From Siphonodentalium dalli (Eukaryota > Mollusca > Scaphopoda > Gadilida > Siphonodentaliidae), in NCBI GenBank assembly GCA_032622095.1, contig CP136063.1, positions 213,177,982-213,241,981 on the forward strand: DNA of 64,000 nucleotides, given 5' to 3'. Shown here piece by piece: positions 46,880 to 58,054 of this stretch. Every line of letters starts with the position of its first letter. Within the stretch, counting starts at the first letter, position 1. Both the position numbers and the translations under genes were made by a program. Below the pieces are notes generated by a model. The model had not been told where the DNA came from. It ran no database searches and was given only the letters and a program-made list of their open reading frames with translations.

Positions 46880-48060
46880 ATGACAATGCCTATAATTTGA
46901 TCGCACCATGCATATTGAAAATTTTAGGACAACATGGATAACTTGTACGTTATTCTGCAACATAAAAATCATAACAAAAATAAATTTTAAACTAAATTGT
47001 GCGGGGTTGAATGTTTATTATAATAAACGGACACCCCCCCCCAAATTATCCCAAAACAATACATATATGATGCAAAACTAATATTTAAATGCAATCTTAT
47101 TTATTACTATTATTACTGGTTTGCTGTATTAAAATTAATTCAGATGAATAAATGTGTGTGATGAATGCATGCAGAGATATCGATTGTTTGTGCGGATAAA
47201 AAACAGCAGTATTCACGACAGGCATTGAACAGAAATAGCGCCCGGCGTCAACTGGTGTTTCCTGATATGGTGAAAATAAAGAGCGTTTATTTCACATATA
47301 TGTCCGAAAAATACAAAACAGCTGGTAAATGGCTGTGCTCATGGCAAAGTATTTTCAGAGCATATATAAAGCCGGTTTTTATGATCAATATCTCGTGTAT
47401 ATATTCAATGTGTCTTATTATACATCTTCCATATTATGTATAGAGAAAATGGAGGCTCAAATGAGTCGTGACCGTTTAATATACTAAGTCTGAAAAATAT
47501 TTTATTAGTTTGATAATTTGAAATCATCTATTATCAGTGAAGCTTATCATTGTGCAAATGTAATGTTTACCCGCTAACATGCATATACACATTAACTATA
47601 CATGCAACTGCATATATGAAATATTAAAATTTATATACATTATAATAAAACATAATTGTTCTGCATTTGGTGACATAAATGACTATTTCAATGAATGTTT
47701 TGATGAACCCATTTTAAATATTAATAGATACAAAGAACCTAATTGTGTGAGCGGTACCATTAATTTTATATTTAGGATCGCAATTTAATTGGTTGGGTTT
47801 TGTATTTTAGATTTTGGGCATTGCATGATAATTTGCAATTTTTAGATGCTTATTTTCAATGTTTACAGAAATATATGCTATCAAGTTATATTTAAGTTTT
47901 TAACAATTAATCAACCAAATTAAATGAAGATCACACGTTCTTCGAAACATGGACACACATGTTATTCTCATTGCATGGAGTTTACGTTTTTAACAATCGC
48001 GTTTGCTTTTTAATTTGATTTTTTTAAATCTTCCGAACTTTTTTTGGTGTGATATATAGT
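46880..48060. other. No recognisable gene
   Basis: Very AT-rich. Contains one of four copies of the 14-mer AATAAAGAGCGTTT (47275-47288). No exon supported. Confidence 0.4.
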
Positions 48061-48164
48061 GACCCCTTCAGCCATTCTGAGCGCGTCTCGTTATTTTCGG
48101 TATACTTTTATCCGGTTCGCACGAATGTAAATTCAAAGTGAGCGGCGGACGTGCACAATTTCCC

Positions 48165-48341
48165 TATATAAGAACTCGATTGGACAGAAATTGCCACATG
48201 CTTCTCATCTAGAGATTATTTGAGAGGTATACATACATCTTTTTCAAGAGGCAGTGGCATATATAAATCAACATTGATCAGTTCTTAGAGATATTGTTCG
48301 CTTCACGTCATCACCAACTTCTCCTACAGACCTATATATAT
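48165..48341 (+). promoter_or_regulatory. Candidate TATA promoter and untranslated first exon
   Basis: TATATAAG at 48165-48172 follows a locally GC-richer stretch (AGCGGCGGACGTGCAC). About 170 bp later is a strong donor, ATAT|GTAAGTACTGG, with GT at 48342. A short first exon from about 48195 to 48341 is plausible. No downstream coding exon could be linked to it. Confidence 0.3.
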
Positions 48342-48702
48342 GTAAGTACTGGTACTTTAAATTATTTTCTCATTGAGTTATTTACATATAGCAGGCCGGC
48401 CTATGTTTTAAATTATTAAAATTCAAGCTGGAATATTATTCAGCAAATATGTGAATATTTATAGTTTCGCAAAATGTGTGTTTTTTTTAATTCTCGTGAA
48501 ATTAAAATACCGATTCATTTATTCGACTGTTGCCTGTTTCTATATTTATATTGCCTTTCTTTCTTTTTTCGGAAAAAAAATAATATCAAACAATCATGGA
48601 GTTGTCCCGTAACCAAATATTTTCTCCTTTATATGCCTACAGTTTGTTTATCGTCACACGTCAGATGCCACAACGACCAGCAATCACCATGAGCAAAGGT
48701 AT

Positions 48703-48815
48703 ATCTGGACTAGATACTGGCTCTATGACGCTCCGACGCTCTGCTCTGTTCGCCGTCATGACGGCGTGCATAGTGTAACGACGTAGCCTCATAGAGCCAG
48801 CGTCTAGTCCAAGGT
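48703..48815. repeat. Imperfect hairpin with a nested perfect palindrome
   Basis: GGACTAGATACTGGCTCTAT at the left pairs with ATAGAGCCAGCGTCTAGTCC at the right. The loop holds CGCCGTCATGACGGCG, a 16 bp perfect palindrome. It could be a small MITE. A hairpin RNA is conceivable, but the loop is longer than in typical pre-miRNAs. Confidence 0.55.
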
Positions 48816-48829
48816 ATGTCCAATATAAT

Positions 48830-49620
48830 TAGGCCTACAATTTACTTTGAAGTCGTAAAGATGTATTGAGGGATCGTGGACAATTTAATTGTGAAACATT
48901 TTAATTAATATATTAACACTAGCGTTTGATAAAAACATGTTTGAGATAAGAAGTTAAATTTTGTTTGATATTGAATAGCCTAGATATCGACTTAGGCCTA
49001 TTTCATATAAAGTTTGTGATGTTTTAGAAGGGCAGTATTATATTATATTGTTTGTCAATTTTTTAACAACAAAATTCTAAATTTTTATTACATTTTTTTT
49101 ATAAATAAGCCCAGATAGTTTTATTTTACGATGTCGAAAATTGCTTGCGGAAGGTCTGGGACCCTATATAGCTGGATATATCTTGGAATTATATCGGCTT
49201 CCATTGCAACAAATTGCATTGATATTCCCGTAGTCCTGACTCTGAGATAATCTACATTTCGGCGCCCACTCATAATTTATAGGTTCATAAATAATATTTT
49301 TTATAATTTTTAATTCCGCCTTAACTCGAGAAGAACACGATAATTACACACCTAGACGTACTATAGGCCTAAATTGGTCCATGGTAAAATAAGAGCGTTA
49401 ATTCGTAATCATATAATTTAATAAAAATTATGTGCTGATTAATTTTCGAAAACTTTTGTGACTATAAGTCTATATAACCTTTGAAAAAATCACTAAATGT
49501 ACATTAATCATTAATATTGTATGCGTTAAATTGAATATATATATTTATCGACTTAAAAATCACATAATCAAATTGTGTGTCACTATATATAAAAATATAC
49601 TCTAAAATACACTAAGATTG
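48830..49620. other. No recognisable gene
   Basis: Extremely AT-rich stretch with no readable feature. Confidence 0.4.
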
Positions 49621-49621
49621 G

Positions 49622-50937
49622 ACATATCCTTTTAAATATAATATACCGAAAAAAGAATTCTCCCTTAAAAACAACAGCCAATGAAAACAGTTTCGCACAT
49701 CCGGGGAAAGACGTCATCTTGAAAATCGATAATATGTTTTCACTTTTTAATGAAAGTGTTTACGGACATAAGAGTGTTATTTCGGTTCGGACCAGGGGTA
49801 TTAGTAAGGTATTATAATTAGTTGAGTTATATCATTACGCACATTGGAAGTTATGTCCAAATAAAATTTCGATCTTTACGTTAGTGTTTTCGGCTCCTAA
49901 TTTCGAGGCATTCACTAAAATTAAGGTGGAGGTCAAGTGAATAATTTAGAAATTGAATGGGGATTTCCATGCAAATATGCGGAGCAAAAGTTATAGAGTT
50001 GCACATACATGTACTTCTGAGTGTGACTTGATGTGGTATTGGAAACAACAGGTATTTATGATAAATTTTATCTGGCTGGTCTAGTAACGCTTAGTAAATT
50101 ATAAAATCTTGCATTGCAATAAATATATTTTTGAATTTTTTTTTCTGGAATTAGCCTACATCACTTGACCTACATGGCTACAACTAACTTTCTAAGGCTA
50201 CATTTGAAAAAAAACAATATAAAATTCAAAAATAAATACACAAATTAACATTATAATTGAACAAGTCAATCTACATCTACATCTACTTGATACTCCATCG
50301 CCCTCAATGTGCTGAGGATTATGTGGAGGTCCAGGTGCTACCACGGCCGAGTAACTTTATAACCCTGTGGTGACTCCAGTAGCGTTCTTTAACATGCACA
50401 CACCGAGGCGTGTACACGGGTCAGCCATTAATGTCCGCGCCCGATCGGACAGCGTTCTGCACCCACGACAACATACCTGGACAAGTGTTGTAATGGGGGG
50501 AAGTCGGCATTTTGCATTCGGATCTTTATTCAGTGATCTCGAATGAGACTTTTCAGCCTGACAAACTTGGTATCTGACCGAGTTCTGATTTTTGTCAGAA
50601 TACCCTGACCAGGTTGCGATCCCCGGTCCGATAGCACGAGAGACCAGTACGCTACCTCTCGGCTACCGACTTCACATATCCTTTTAAATATAATATACCG
50701 AAAAAAGAATTCTCCCTTAAAAACAACAGCCAATGTCCCAAGTGGACCCGCCAGATAAATAATAAATGTACCTGTTGTTTTCAATACGTCCACATCAACA
50801 TGTCTGATTCAAGTCACACTCAGAAGTAGGCCCTAGCCTTAGGCTACATGTATATGCAACTCTGTAACTTTTGCTCTGCAGATTTGCACGGAAATCCCAA
50901 TTCAAAATCTGTCACTTGACCTCCCTCTTAAAACTGA
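49622..50937. repeat. Composite: exact 62 bp direct repeat, inverted pair and SINE
   Basis: A 62 bp sequence beginning ACATATCCTTTTAAATATAA occurs identically at 49622-49683 and 50674-50735. Between and beside these copies lies a diverged inverted pair: 49929-50085 (GGAGGTCAAGTGA, GAGCAAAAGTTA, CTGAGTGTGACTTGA, AACAACAGGTA) and 50745-50937 in reverse complement. The SINE at 50270-50672 abuts the second 62-mer. Confidence 0.7.
50270..50672 (-). mobile_element. tRNA-derived SINE
   Basis: On the - strand it starts GTCGGTAGCCGAGAGGTAGC. The A box is TAGCCGAGAGG (50655-50665) and the B-box-like GGGGATCGCAACC is at 50612-50624, about 30 bp apart as in a tRNA-type internal Pol III promoter. A conserved-looking body follows (ATGTTAAAGAACGCTACTGG region, 50360-50400) and a tail of GTAGAT hexamers at 50270-50287. 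Flanking target duplications are not visible. Confidence 0.7.
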
Positions 50938-50939
50938 AA

Positions 50940-52030
50940 CTTGGGTTGGCGATTTAGCAATACGATAGGGAACACATTGTCCATAACGTAACTATCGCTA
51001 CCGGTAATGCCTAATGGGGTCGTTGTCGTAACGTTTTATACATAAATGCACACCATGTACCGGTATTTATGTTTACATAAATTAATGCACATCAGTCTCA
51101 TTCGGCACGAGATTGAAATTGGGTTATGCGAAGCACATATCGCCCATATTAGTGTTCATTGCTTGTCGAATATGATTAATTTATGGAAAAATGCCCAGGT
51201 ATCAGAAGGAAATTATGACTCGATGGTCTCCACACTGACAGAAAGGATTGAATTTGTGTTTAGATTTTATTTAACGTCATTGAAATGATCACTGCGGTAG
51301 ATTTACAATGCCATTCCGTTATAATACTGCAGTCTATTAGCATGTTGTCACACTAAAAGTTGAAGAAAATAACACACCCATGAGGATCTTGTTAAACGGT
51401 AAGCGTTGGCAGTGGGTATTGCTGTTAAAATAGTCACATCCATTACTAGTAAAGTGATGTGAAACACTCCGCTTAGGGTGATCACATAGAAATAGAGAAT
51501 AATCTTGTTCAAAGTAGTTATTGTTATGATATGAATGCATATACAACACGCACCGTCGGTCATATATTTATCAGATGCAATGAGTATCGATTGCAAAATC
51601 ATTTGAGTTGCTTTCTATGGAGATGTACCGTAGGGTCGATTTCTTTGAGATTTTCAGTGATGTTAGTAGATTGCTGCATTATCCCAGTTGGCATAGTGCC
51701 CGAGTACTAATTTTATCAGTTTCGCGCACCAAACAAGTCCATAATACCCAGTATGTCTTTAAACCCACCATAAACAGGAATGATGTTATAATATAGACAA
51801 ACTTTCTTCTTGCTCCAATCATAAATGTCGCGAAATTGCGGCATGTTATTGTTATGTTAGAACTCTGTGTTATGCACATGTGTACACAAACGCTGTATTT
51901 AATATGTAAACAAGCAGCATAAAGATTCTCTGATAAGCAAAACACTCAACACCGAGGAGACCCCCTCTAATTGAACTTAGTTGTTAGAAATGCCACTATT
52001 ATAGTTGTTTACAACATACTGGTATACATG
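50940..52030. other. No recognisable gene
   Basis: Short frames only. 51395-51440 shares GTTGGCAGTGGGTATTGCTG with 28.3 and 28.9 kb, and 51815-51870 resembles 29.0 and 54.95 kb, so old dispersed repeats cover part of it. Confidence 0.35.
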
Positions 52031-52032
52031 TA

Positions 52033-52407
52033 CCCGGCTGGACAAAACAAGTGTTCATTGGCACCGCGGTGTATTTGTCGTTCGGCCGCGGTGTCAGAGT
52101 TTGTAACTGCAGTTGAGCACCGCGGCCGAACGGCAAGTACACCGCGACCGAACAGCAAGTACACTGCCACCGAAAGGCAACTACACCGCGGCCGAACTGC
52201 GTGTACACCGTGGTTAGATTTCTGGTTTTTATAGTCTTTTTTCAGTTTAATGAACGTACACCGCGGTAACTACACCATGGCCGAATGACAAGTACATCGC
52301 GGCCCAACTGTAGTTAGCCGGTGGAGCCCCGGTGTAGATGCATTTCAGCCGCGGTGGCAACGCTAACCGCACCGCGGTTAAGTGGCCACTTGTTTTGTCC
52401 AGCAGGG
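52033..52407. mobile_element. TA-flanked MITE with CACCGCGGCCGAA tandem core, copy 1
   Basis: Ends CCCGGCTGGACAAAACAAGT and (reverse-complemented) CCCTGCTGGACAAAACAAGT, with TA on either side. Inside, a unit of about 20 bp, (A)CACCGCGGCCGAACGGCAAGT with variants, repeats four or five times on the left, and inverse or related units (CCGCGGTGTA, GCCGCGGTGGCAACG) lie on the right. No coding capacity. The CpG and CCGCGG density is unlike the AT-rich surroundings. Confidence 0.75.
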
Positions 52408-52409
52408 TA

Positions 52410-53555
52410 GCTACATGTATCGCTATTCTTCACCTTTCAAGATTTCGGTGTTAAATCATCGTGACTTCAGCATCAATGCTCAATTACAATGTACGGCAAA
52501 CATAATACGGTATCACTGTGGTATTCATATGGCGAATTGGCGATGCGACCAAATCATCCATTGCTAGGATAGGATTTGTTCTAATTGACCGACGCGATAA
52601 GTGAATTTACTTGAGTGTTTTCCGGTATTTCAATAATGGAGACAGATAAAGTCAACGTTCAATGTACTGTATGTGGATTTCATCAACATAGCCAAGTTTA
52701 TTTGTTGCAAACAGAATGGCTACTTCAAATTCAACATACCCGGTAGTATAGCAGAAATATAAAGTATGATGTAGTATACGGTACATGTATATAACAAGAT
52801 TCTGCATCATACAAAACACATGGAATATGGATGGACATTGCATTCAAAAGACTTTTTCAATGCCATTGACTCGATGTGTGTTAATTGGACTAATGAGCCT
52901 TCAGTCACTTGTGGAAAACTACCACATATTTATATATACTAAATGTGATGACTCACATACCGTAGGATGAATATTTTGGTGCCATTGATGTAGGAATCGC
53001 GGCGCTCGCATCGCCGGCTGTAAGGGCTTCACAAAGTGTGTTTTATGGATAATAAAGCATGATTTTTATTCTATACATGTACTGCCGGTATTAGTATATT
53101 CTTGGATTTGTTTTCATAATTTGGTACATGTAGCTGTTATTTCTACTGGTTTATATATTAAATGAAGGCCATCCATGCCTTTTAAGTTCCATACATGTAG
53201 ATACAGTAAAGGAGAACCACTGCATTACATTGTCATGCCTGTGAACTGGGACTTCATGCAGTGTTGAAGCGGTGACCTTACCATGGTATAATACTGCAGA
53301 CAGTATTACCGGGGTCAAACCACGTTGGAGGGGGTCGATTACTTTAAGCCAGATATATCTGTAATTTTTAATGAACTACTAATAATTATCAAAAACACAT
53401 TACATGTATTTAATTTCATTTTGCTCAGTTGTCATTGCAACTGGAGGCAACATGAATGATAAAGTGAGTCCGAGACGATTTAGCCAGTTAATGCACTGGT
53501 ATAAGGTACCTGTATACCAGTATATAGTTTATAATTAAGTTCTGTTTATTAAGGT
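52410..53555. other. No recognisable gene
   Basis: AT-rich, with many TACATGTA and ACCGGTA words but no exon or boundary. Confidence 0.35.
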
Positions 53556-53559
53556 ACAT

Positions 53560-54730
53560 GTACCCGGTATGCAATCTGATTCGATGGTCCCCATATCATC
53601 AGGTTCCGACAATAATAACATTTCTAGAAATGCCGTTTCAGTTACCCGTATCAGCATTGATTAATTGCCCAAAAAATACTGCTATAAACCACCGTCAACT
53701 ACAAGAACATGTATAGTATAAGCAGGCCTTCGATTCTGTAAAATGCAGGAGTGTGGTTGGTCACTCGCCTAACCTGAAACCCAGGCGTGTGATTTTGGTG
53801 GATATTTCGGGGGAATAAAATGACAAACGAAGACTCAAAATTAAATCAATTTTATCACCATTGTGATTCATCTTGTACACATATATTCTCCACATTGAAG
53901 TAATTAAAACTCCATTCTCGAATTGCGTCGTAATGCTTCCGTTGGATGTAAGTTGTTATGAAATGCGGTCAGAGACCATGTAACCACGTGAGAGTTTCCT
54001 GTTGTGTGAACTCTATCGATATTTTTAAAAATAATGTTTGATTGCCCCGAACTCAAGTTTCAATTTCTATTCATCTTCACCGCCCATCGGGGCGGCTTCA
54101 TTTAGAACGCAACACAATCATGGTACCAAAATTACGTTGCATTGGTGATGGGGTGCACGGTGGGATTAATTTAAATATGTCATGTTGGTAACAATATCTA
54201 GCCGAGAATTACTCAGACCTACATACGAATGCGACGACATCGCTAAACGCACCTGACTATAATAATGTTCTAGCGCAAAACTTAAAACAATTACTTCCGT
54301 CGTATACAGCATGTCTGTCAGTCTTCTCCAGCAAACAAGGTTGATCGTTATTATAAACCCATTTTCAATCGTGCGCCAAATATCGCCGAGGAGTGTGATT
54401 AATTACTCGCCAAGATTTAATTTCAGGCGTGCTATGGTGCGCGATCGCACGCCTCATAATCGAAGGCCTGGTATAAGTTAAAAGTTCCCAAGAATTGCTA
54501 TATATCAACATTTTGTTCAACGCAATTTGGTATCAAGAGTATGGTACATGTACTGGTATGTCGGTCGGCATTTGTCTTAATATATGCCAGGCCGCCAAAT
54601 ATTTGAGGTGGTGAAACGCACACATTTAAAAACTCAAAATCTGATAACTCTGGGCCTTGATGGGTGGGTTCCTCGACTAAAATATAATATTTTTGCCCCA
54701 GAATCCGAAGAAATAGTACCGGTAATTTAG
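53560..54730 (+). repeat. Dispersed repeat, copy interrupted by a hAT-like insert
   Basis: Left part 53560-53722 and right part 54471-54730 together match 29880-30340 in order (ATTCGATGGTCC, GATTAATTGCCC, CGTCAACTAC, TATCAACATTTTGTTCAACG, CTGATAACTCTGGG, GGTTCCTCGACTA). Confidence 0.65.
53723..54470. mobile_element. hAT-like non-autonomous element, 748 bp
   Basis: Perfect 13 bp ends CAGGCCTTCGATT / AATCGAAGGCCTG, flanked by GTATAAG at 53716-53722 and 54471-54477 (7 bp readable, so an 8 bp duplication with one change is likely). The homologous sequence at 29880-30340 lacks the insert. Subterminal AGGAGTGTG(G/A)TT words face each other at both ends. No transposase. Confidence 0.75.
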
Positions 54731-54739
54731 GGGCATTAA

Positions 54740-55788
54740 ATCAAGAGTATGTACCGGTATCTTCAACTCTATTTTGGGCTTGCTTGTGCAACTGACTACC
54801 GGTACTTACCGTACATGTGCATGGTTTTAATTGGACGAAAACATCTAATAAAGTTGTTGGTCCTTAAAACTTGAACTTCGTATCCGATGTCCTGGCTACA
54901 GCTCAATATGATGAGGTTCCGGTATGTTTTGTTCTTTTGCCAATCATAAATATCACATAAATACCGGTAGTATGTTATTGTCAAGTCTGTATGCTGTGTT
55001 ATGTAAAAAAAAAAAATTGGTTTTGTTTAAATAACAAAGTGTACAAACTCGACAATAACAAACTATTTATGCGATATGTATTATTGCTATACATGTAAGA
55101 ACAAAGTCTGTCTGTTTTTTTTATATTATTTCTGTTTATGGTGGTTTTAATGGATTAACTACCGGTACATTGTATTTTAGCAACATTATCCACCGCAAAG
55201 GCCTCCAATGCATTTCATACTTGAAGGTAAACTGTGAAAAGACACCAGTATGACTTCGGTATGCCCAGTTTGAGATACATTGTGCATGTACATGTACGGT
55301 ACATATAAATTGCATTCTAATGTGGCCAACAGGATCCACCGATTATATTGTACATGTACCGGTACACATGTACAATTGCATTGTTGATCCAACAAGCAGG
55401 CATACCGGTACATACATCTGTATAATCTAAATGATTACTAGTACATGTACAGTACGGTACATGTACCGGTATGTCTCAGAGACCTTCAAAAATCATTTCA
55501 AAATCAAACGTTCAAATCTCAAATTTACGAAACTCACGAATTGTCATTAAGATAATGAAAAGGCCTACACGTATGGAGATATAAATGCAGGTTTTGGCCA
55601 TTGCGATGTCATATTTGAATCACAAAAGGATCGTATCTGTATGCTGTACAGGAAACATCGCCTGAGGTTGATGCAATGTTATTCAATTTGCTTTTTATGC
55701 TTGTATAAAAATTGCATCAAATTTAAAGCTGAGATCACTTTCAAATGAGCTTCAGAAGCATGTGTGAACAACGGGGTCAATGACGATA
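54740..55788. other. No recognisable gene
   Basis: Dense in palindromic words TACATGTACCGGTA (55345-55470) but no exon or element boundary seen. Confidence 0.4.
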
Positions 55789-55796
55789 CATGCAGC

Positions 55797-56968
55797 CAGT
55801 GTTCGCGCTGGACCGAAAAAAACTTTAGCCAAAAGTTTAGCCAAATGAACATTTTATTAGCCAAATGAAAAAAACTTTAGCCAAATGTTTTTTGGCCAAA
55901 TTAAAAAACAATTTGGCCAAATTAAATCATCGTTTTCTGGTCGGTTCACAATTAATGACTAAAACGTAAAATCTAACAGACAAAGGTAAAATACACAATA
56001 ATTTAAATAATTTTGATGAACTAGAGGTATTTTTATATATATCATTTATTAAAAATTTATTAATCTTTATGTGAAAGAGTGATTGGGGGGGGGGGTTAAC
56101 CCGGGATTGTCCTTCTTAATGTCATTATTTTTTGGTTTTATATCAATATCTATTTTTAAATCATTAAATATTTATCCTTGCGAAAATATCTAAGTGACAT
56201 CTGGAAACTAATAACTTAATATTGTTCGCCATTATCAAATTACAATCTGTCATAAAAGCATGCATATTATTTTGACTGTATCGGTATTGACGACAAATAG
56301 CCACAAAATATCTGTCGTGATTCACATTTGGCTGATTAAGCTATTGTCTTACACTTGGTGCTCATAAACCTCGACCGTCATAAATACAATGTCATCATAA
56401 ACGTGCATTGTGCAGGCGCGCCGTGAGTGACCAGACAAACAATTGGCTGAATGGGGATTAGGGGATTAAATGTAAAAATAAATAATGACCTTTTGCTGCT
56501 TCGTGCAGAGTGACGTAATCTTTCTCCAGATTAAAACAGCCTGCACATGTTACGAACAAATTGCTTATATACCGGCGTCAATGCACTTTACAAAACATTG
56601 CTTTCTTCACATTGTCATAATTCAACCACGGTTTAATGTCCATGCGTCTTTGAATGTCCGTCTTGTGAAAACTAAAGATGATTGCATATCACTTTGTGAT
56701 CGCTTGGTTGATGGAGTTGTCGATCGGATTTCCCTTTGTACGATATTTCATAAGTACGAAAATAATGAAATACTTTCGTCACCTAACTTCGTCTTGAATG
56801 TCGATCTATTGAGCGCTTTTATTTATTAGCTTTCTGGCTCCATGCTTTCAGTCTCCATTTGGGTTCAAAAAAAGTTTAGCCAAAAGTTTAGCCAAATGAA
56901 ATTTTTATTAGCCAAATTCGAAAAAGATTAGCCATTGGCTAATTTGGCTACCGACAGCGCGAACACTG
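55797..56968. mobile_element. hAT-like non-autonomous element, 1172 bp
   Basis: Ends CAGTGTTCGCGCTG and (reverse-complemented) CAGTGTTCGCGCTG, flanked by a perfect 8 bp duplication CATGCAGC at 55789-55796 and 56969-56976. Both subterminal zones carry ATTTGGC or TTAGCCAAA words (about six on the left, five on the right). The element shares ends with the 13.8 and 40.9 kb copies, but those read GGCAAA where this reads GGCTAA. The 114-codon frame at 56485 (+) has no hAT transposase motif I recognise. Confidence 0.88.
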
Positions 56969-57069
56969 CATGCAGCGTGTGCAATTTCACTAGCTTTTTC
57001 AATAGATGCACATGTAACTCATAAAATGTCGGAATTGGGGAAAGCCAGGGACTGTGTCTGGTGTCTACT

Positions 57070-58050
57070 GTTAATACTGACATGTACCGTAGATGTGAAC
57101 AAGTAATTTTAGAGTTGCTCGGCCAAAAAAATATGGCTGCCAGCAGCCATCTTGGATTTTACTCTTTGCATGACTAAATCCTTTGGCATGGGCTACAGGT
57201 CATACCGGTACCTTTGGTCCGTTCATCATGAAATTTGTCATGGATGTTAACAATGACATGTAGATAAGAACAAGTCATTTCGGGGTCATTCGGCAAAAAA
57301 ACATGGCCGCCAACAGCCATCTTGGATTTCAAAATTCAATCTTATTAGCATGGACTGCAGGCCATACTATTAGTCTGATCATCATGCAATTTGTCACATA
57401 GATGTTAATATTGACATGTAGATGGGAACGAGTCATTTTGGGATCATTTGGTAAAAAACATGGATGCAGGCATCCTTTAGTCGGATCATCATGAAATTTG
57501 TCACAGATGTTGACAATGGAATTCAGATACATTTGGGGTCATTCAGCAAAAAAACATGGCTGCCAGCGCCATCTTGGATTTCAAAATTCAATCCATTAGC
57601 ATGGGCTACGACCCATACTATTTGTCTGATCATCATGAAATTTGTCGTGGATGTTAATATTGACACGTAGATTGGAAACGTGTCATTCTGGTGTCATTCG
57701 GTCAAAAACATGGCCTTCATCTTGGATTTTACATGTACCCTTTGCATTACTAAATTTTTGGCACCTTTGTGTTTATCAAATTTGTCATGGCTGTTAGCAT
57801 TGACATGTGCCGGTAGATGGGAACGACTCAGTATGGGTTCATTCTGAAAAAAACATGGCTGCCAAAAGCCATCTTGGATTTCAAAATTCATTCTATTAGG
57901 CTTAGCGCAGACTACAGGACAGAGTGTTAGTCTGATCATCATGAAATTTGTCGTGGAAGTTAGTATTGACATGTAAATGGGAACGAGTCATTTTGGAGTC
58001 ATTCGGCCAAAAAACATGGCTGCCAGTGGCCATCTTGGATTCTACTCTTT
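57070..58050 (+). repeat. Tandem array of an ATGGCTGCC / AAATTTGTC unit
   Basis: About six or seven units of 95-170 bp. Each contains TCATCATGAAATTTGTC, TTGACATGTAGATGGGAACG, a GTCATT(T/C)(T/G)GG stretch and AACATGGCTGCC ... CCATCTTGGATTT. Core positions are about 57130, 57302, 57461 (partial), 57556, 57709, 57856 and 58016. A similar module is present in two copies at 9.8-10.2 kb. Non-coding. Confidence 0.75.
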
Positions 58051-58054
58051 TCAT

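Noticed and set aside
47579-47788. 69-codon frame
   Set aside because: Very AT-rich composition (Ile, Asn, Tyr), as expected by chance in this region.
50612-50665. A genuine tRNA gene
   Set aside because: A and B boxes are present but the cloverleaf is not maintained and a SINE body and simple tail follow.
56485-56829. 114-codon frame in the hAT-like element as a possible transposase piece
   Set aside because: No hAT dimerisation or catalytic motif is visible and it has no start or splice context that I trust.
57070-58050. CRISPR-like array
   Set aside because: Units are long, diverged and without uniform spacers; the DNA is eukaryotic, and this is a tandem satellite-like repeat.
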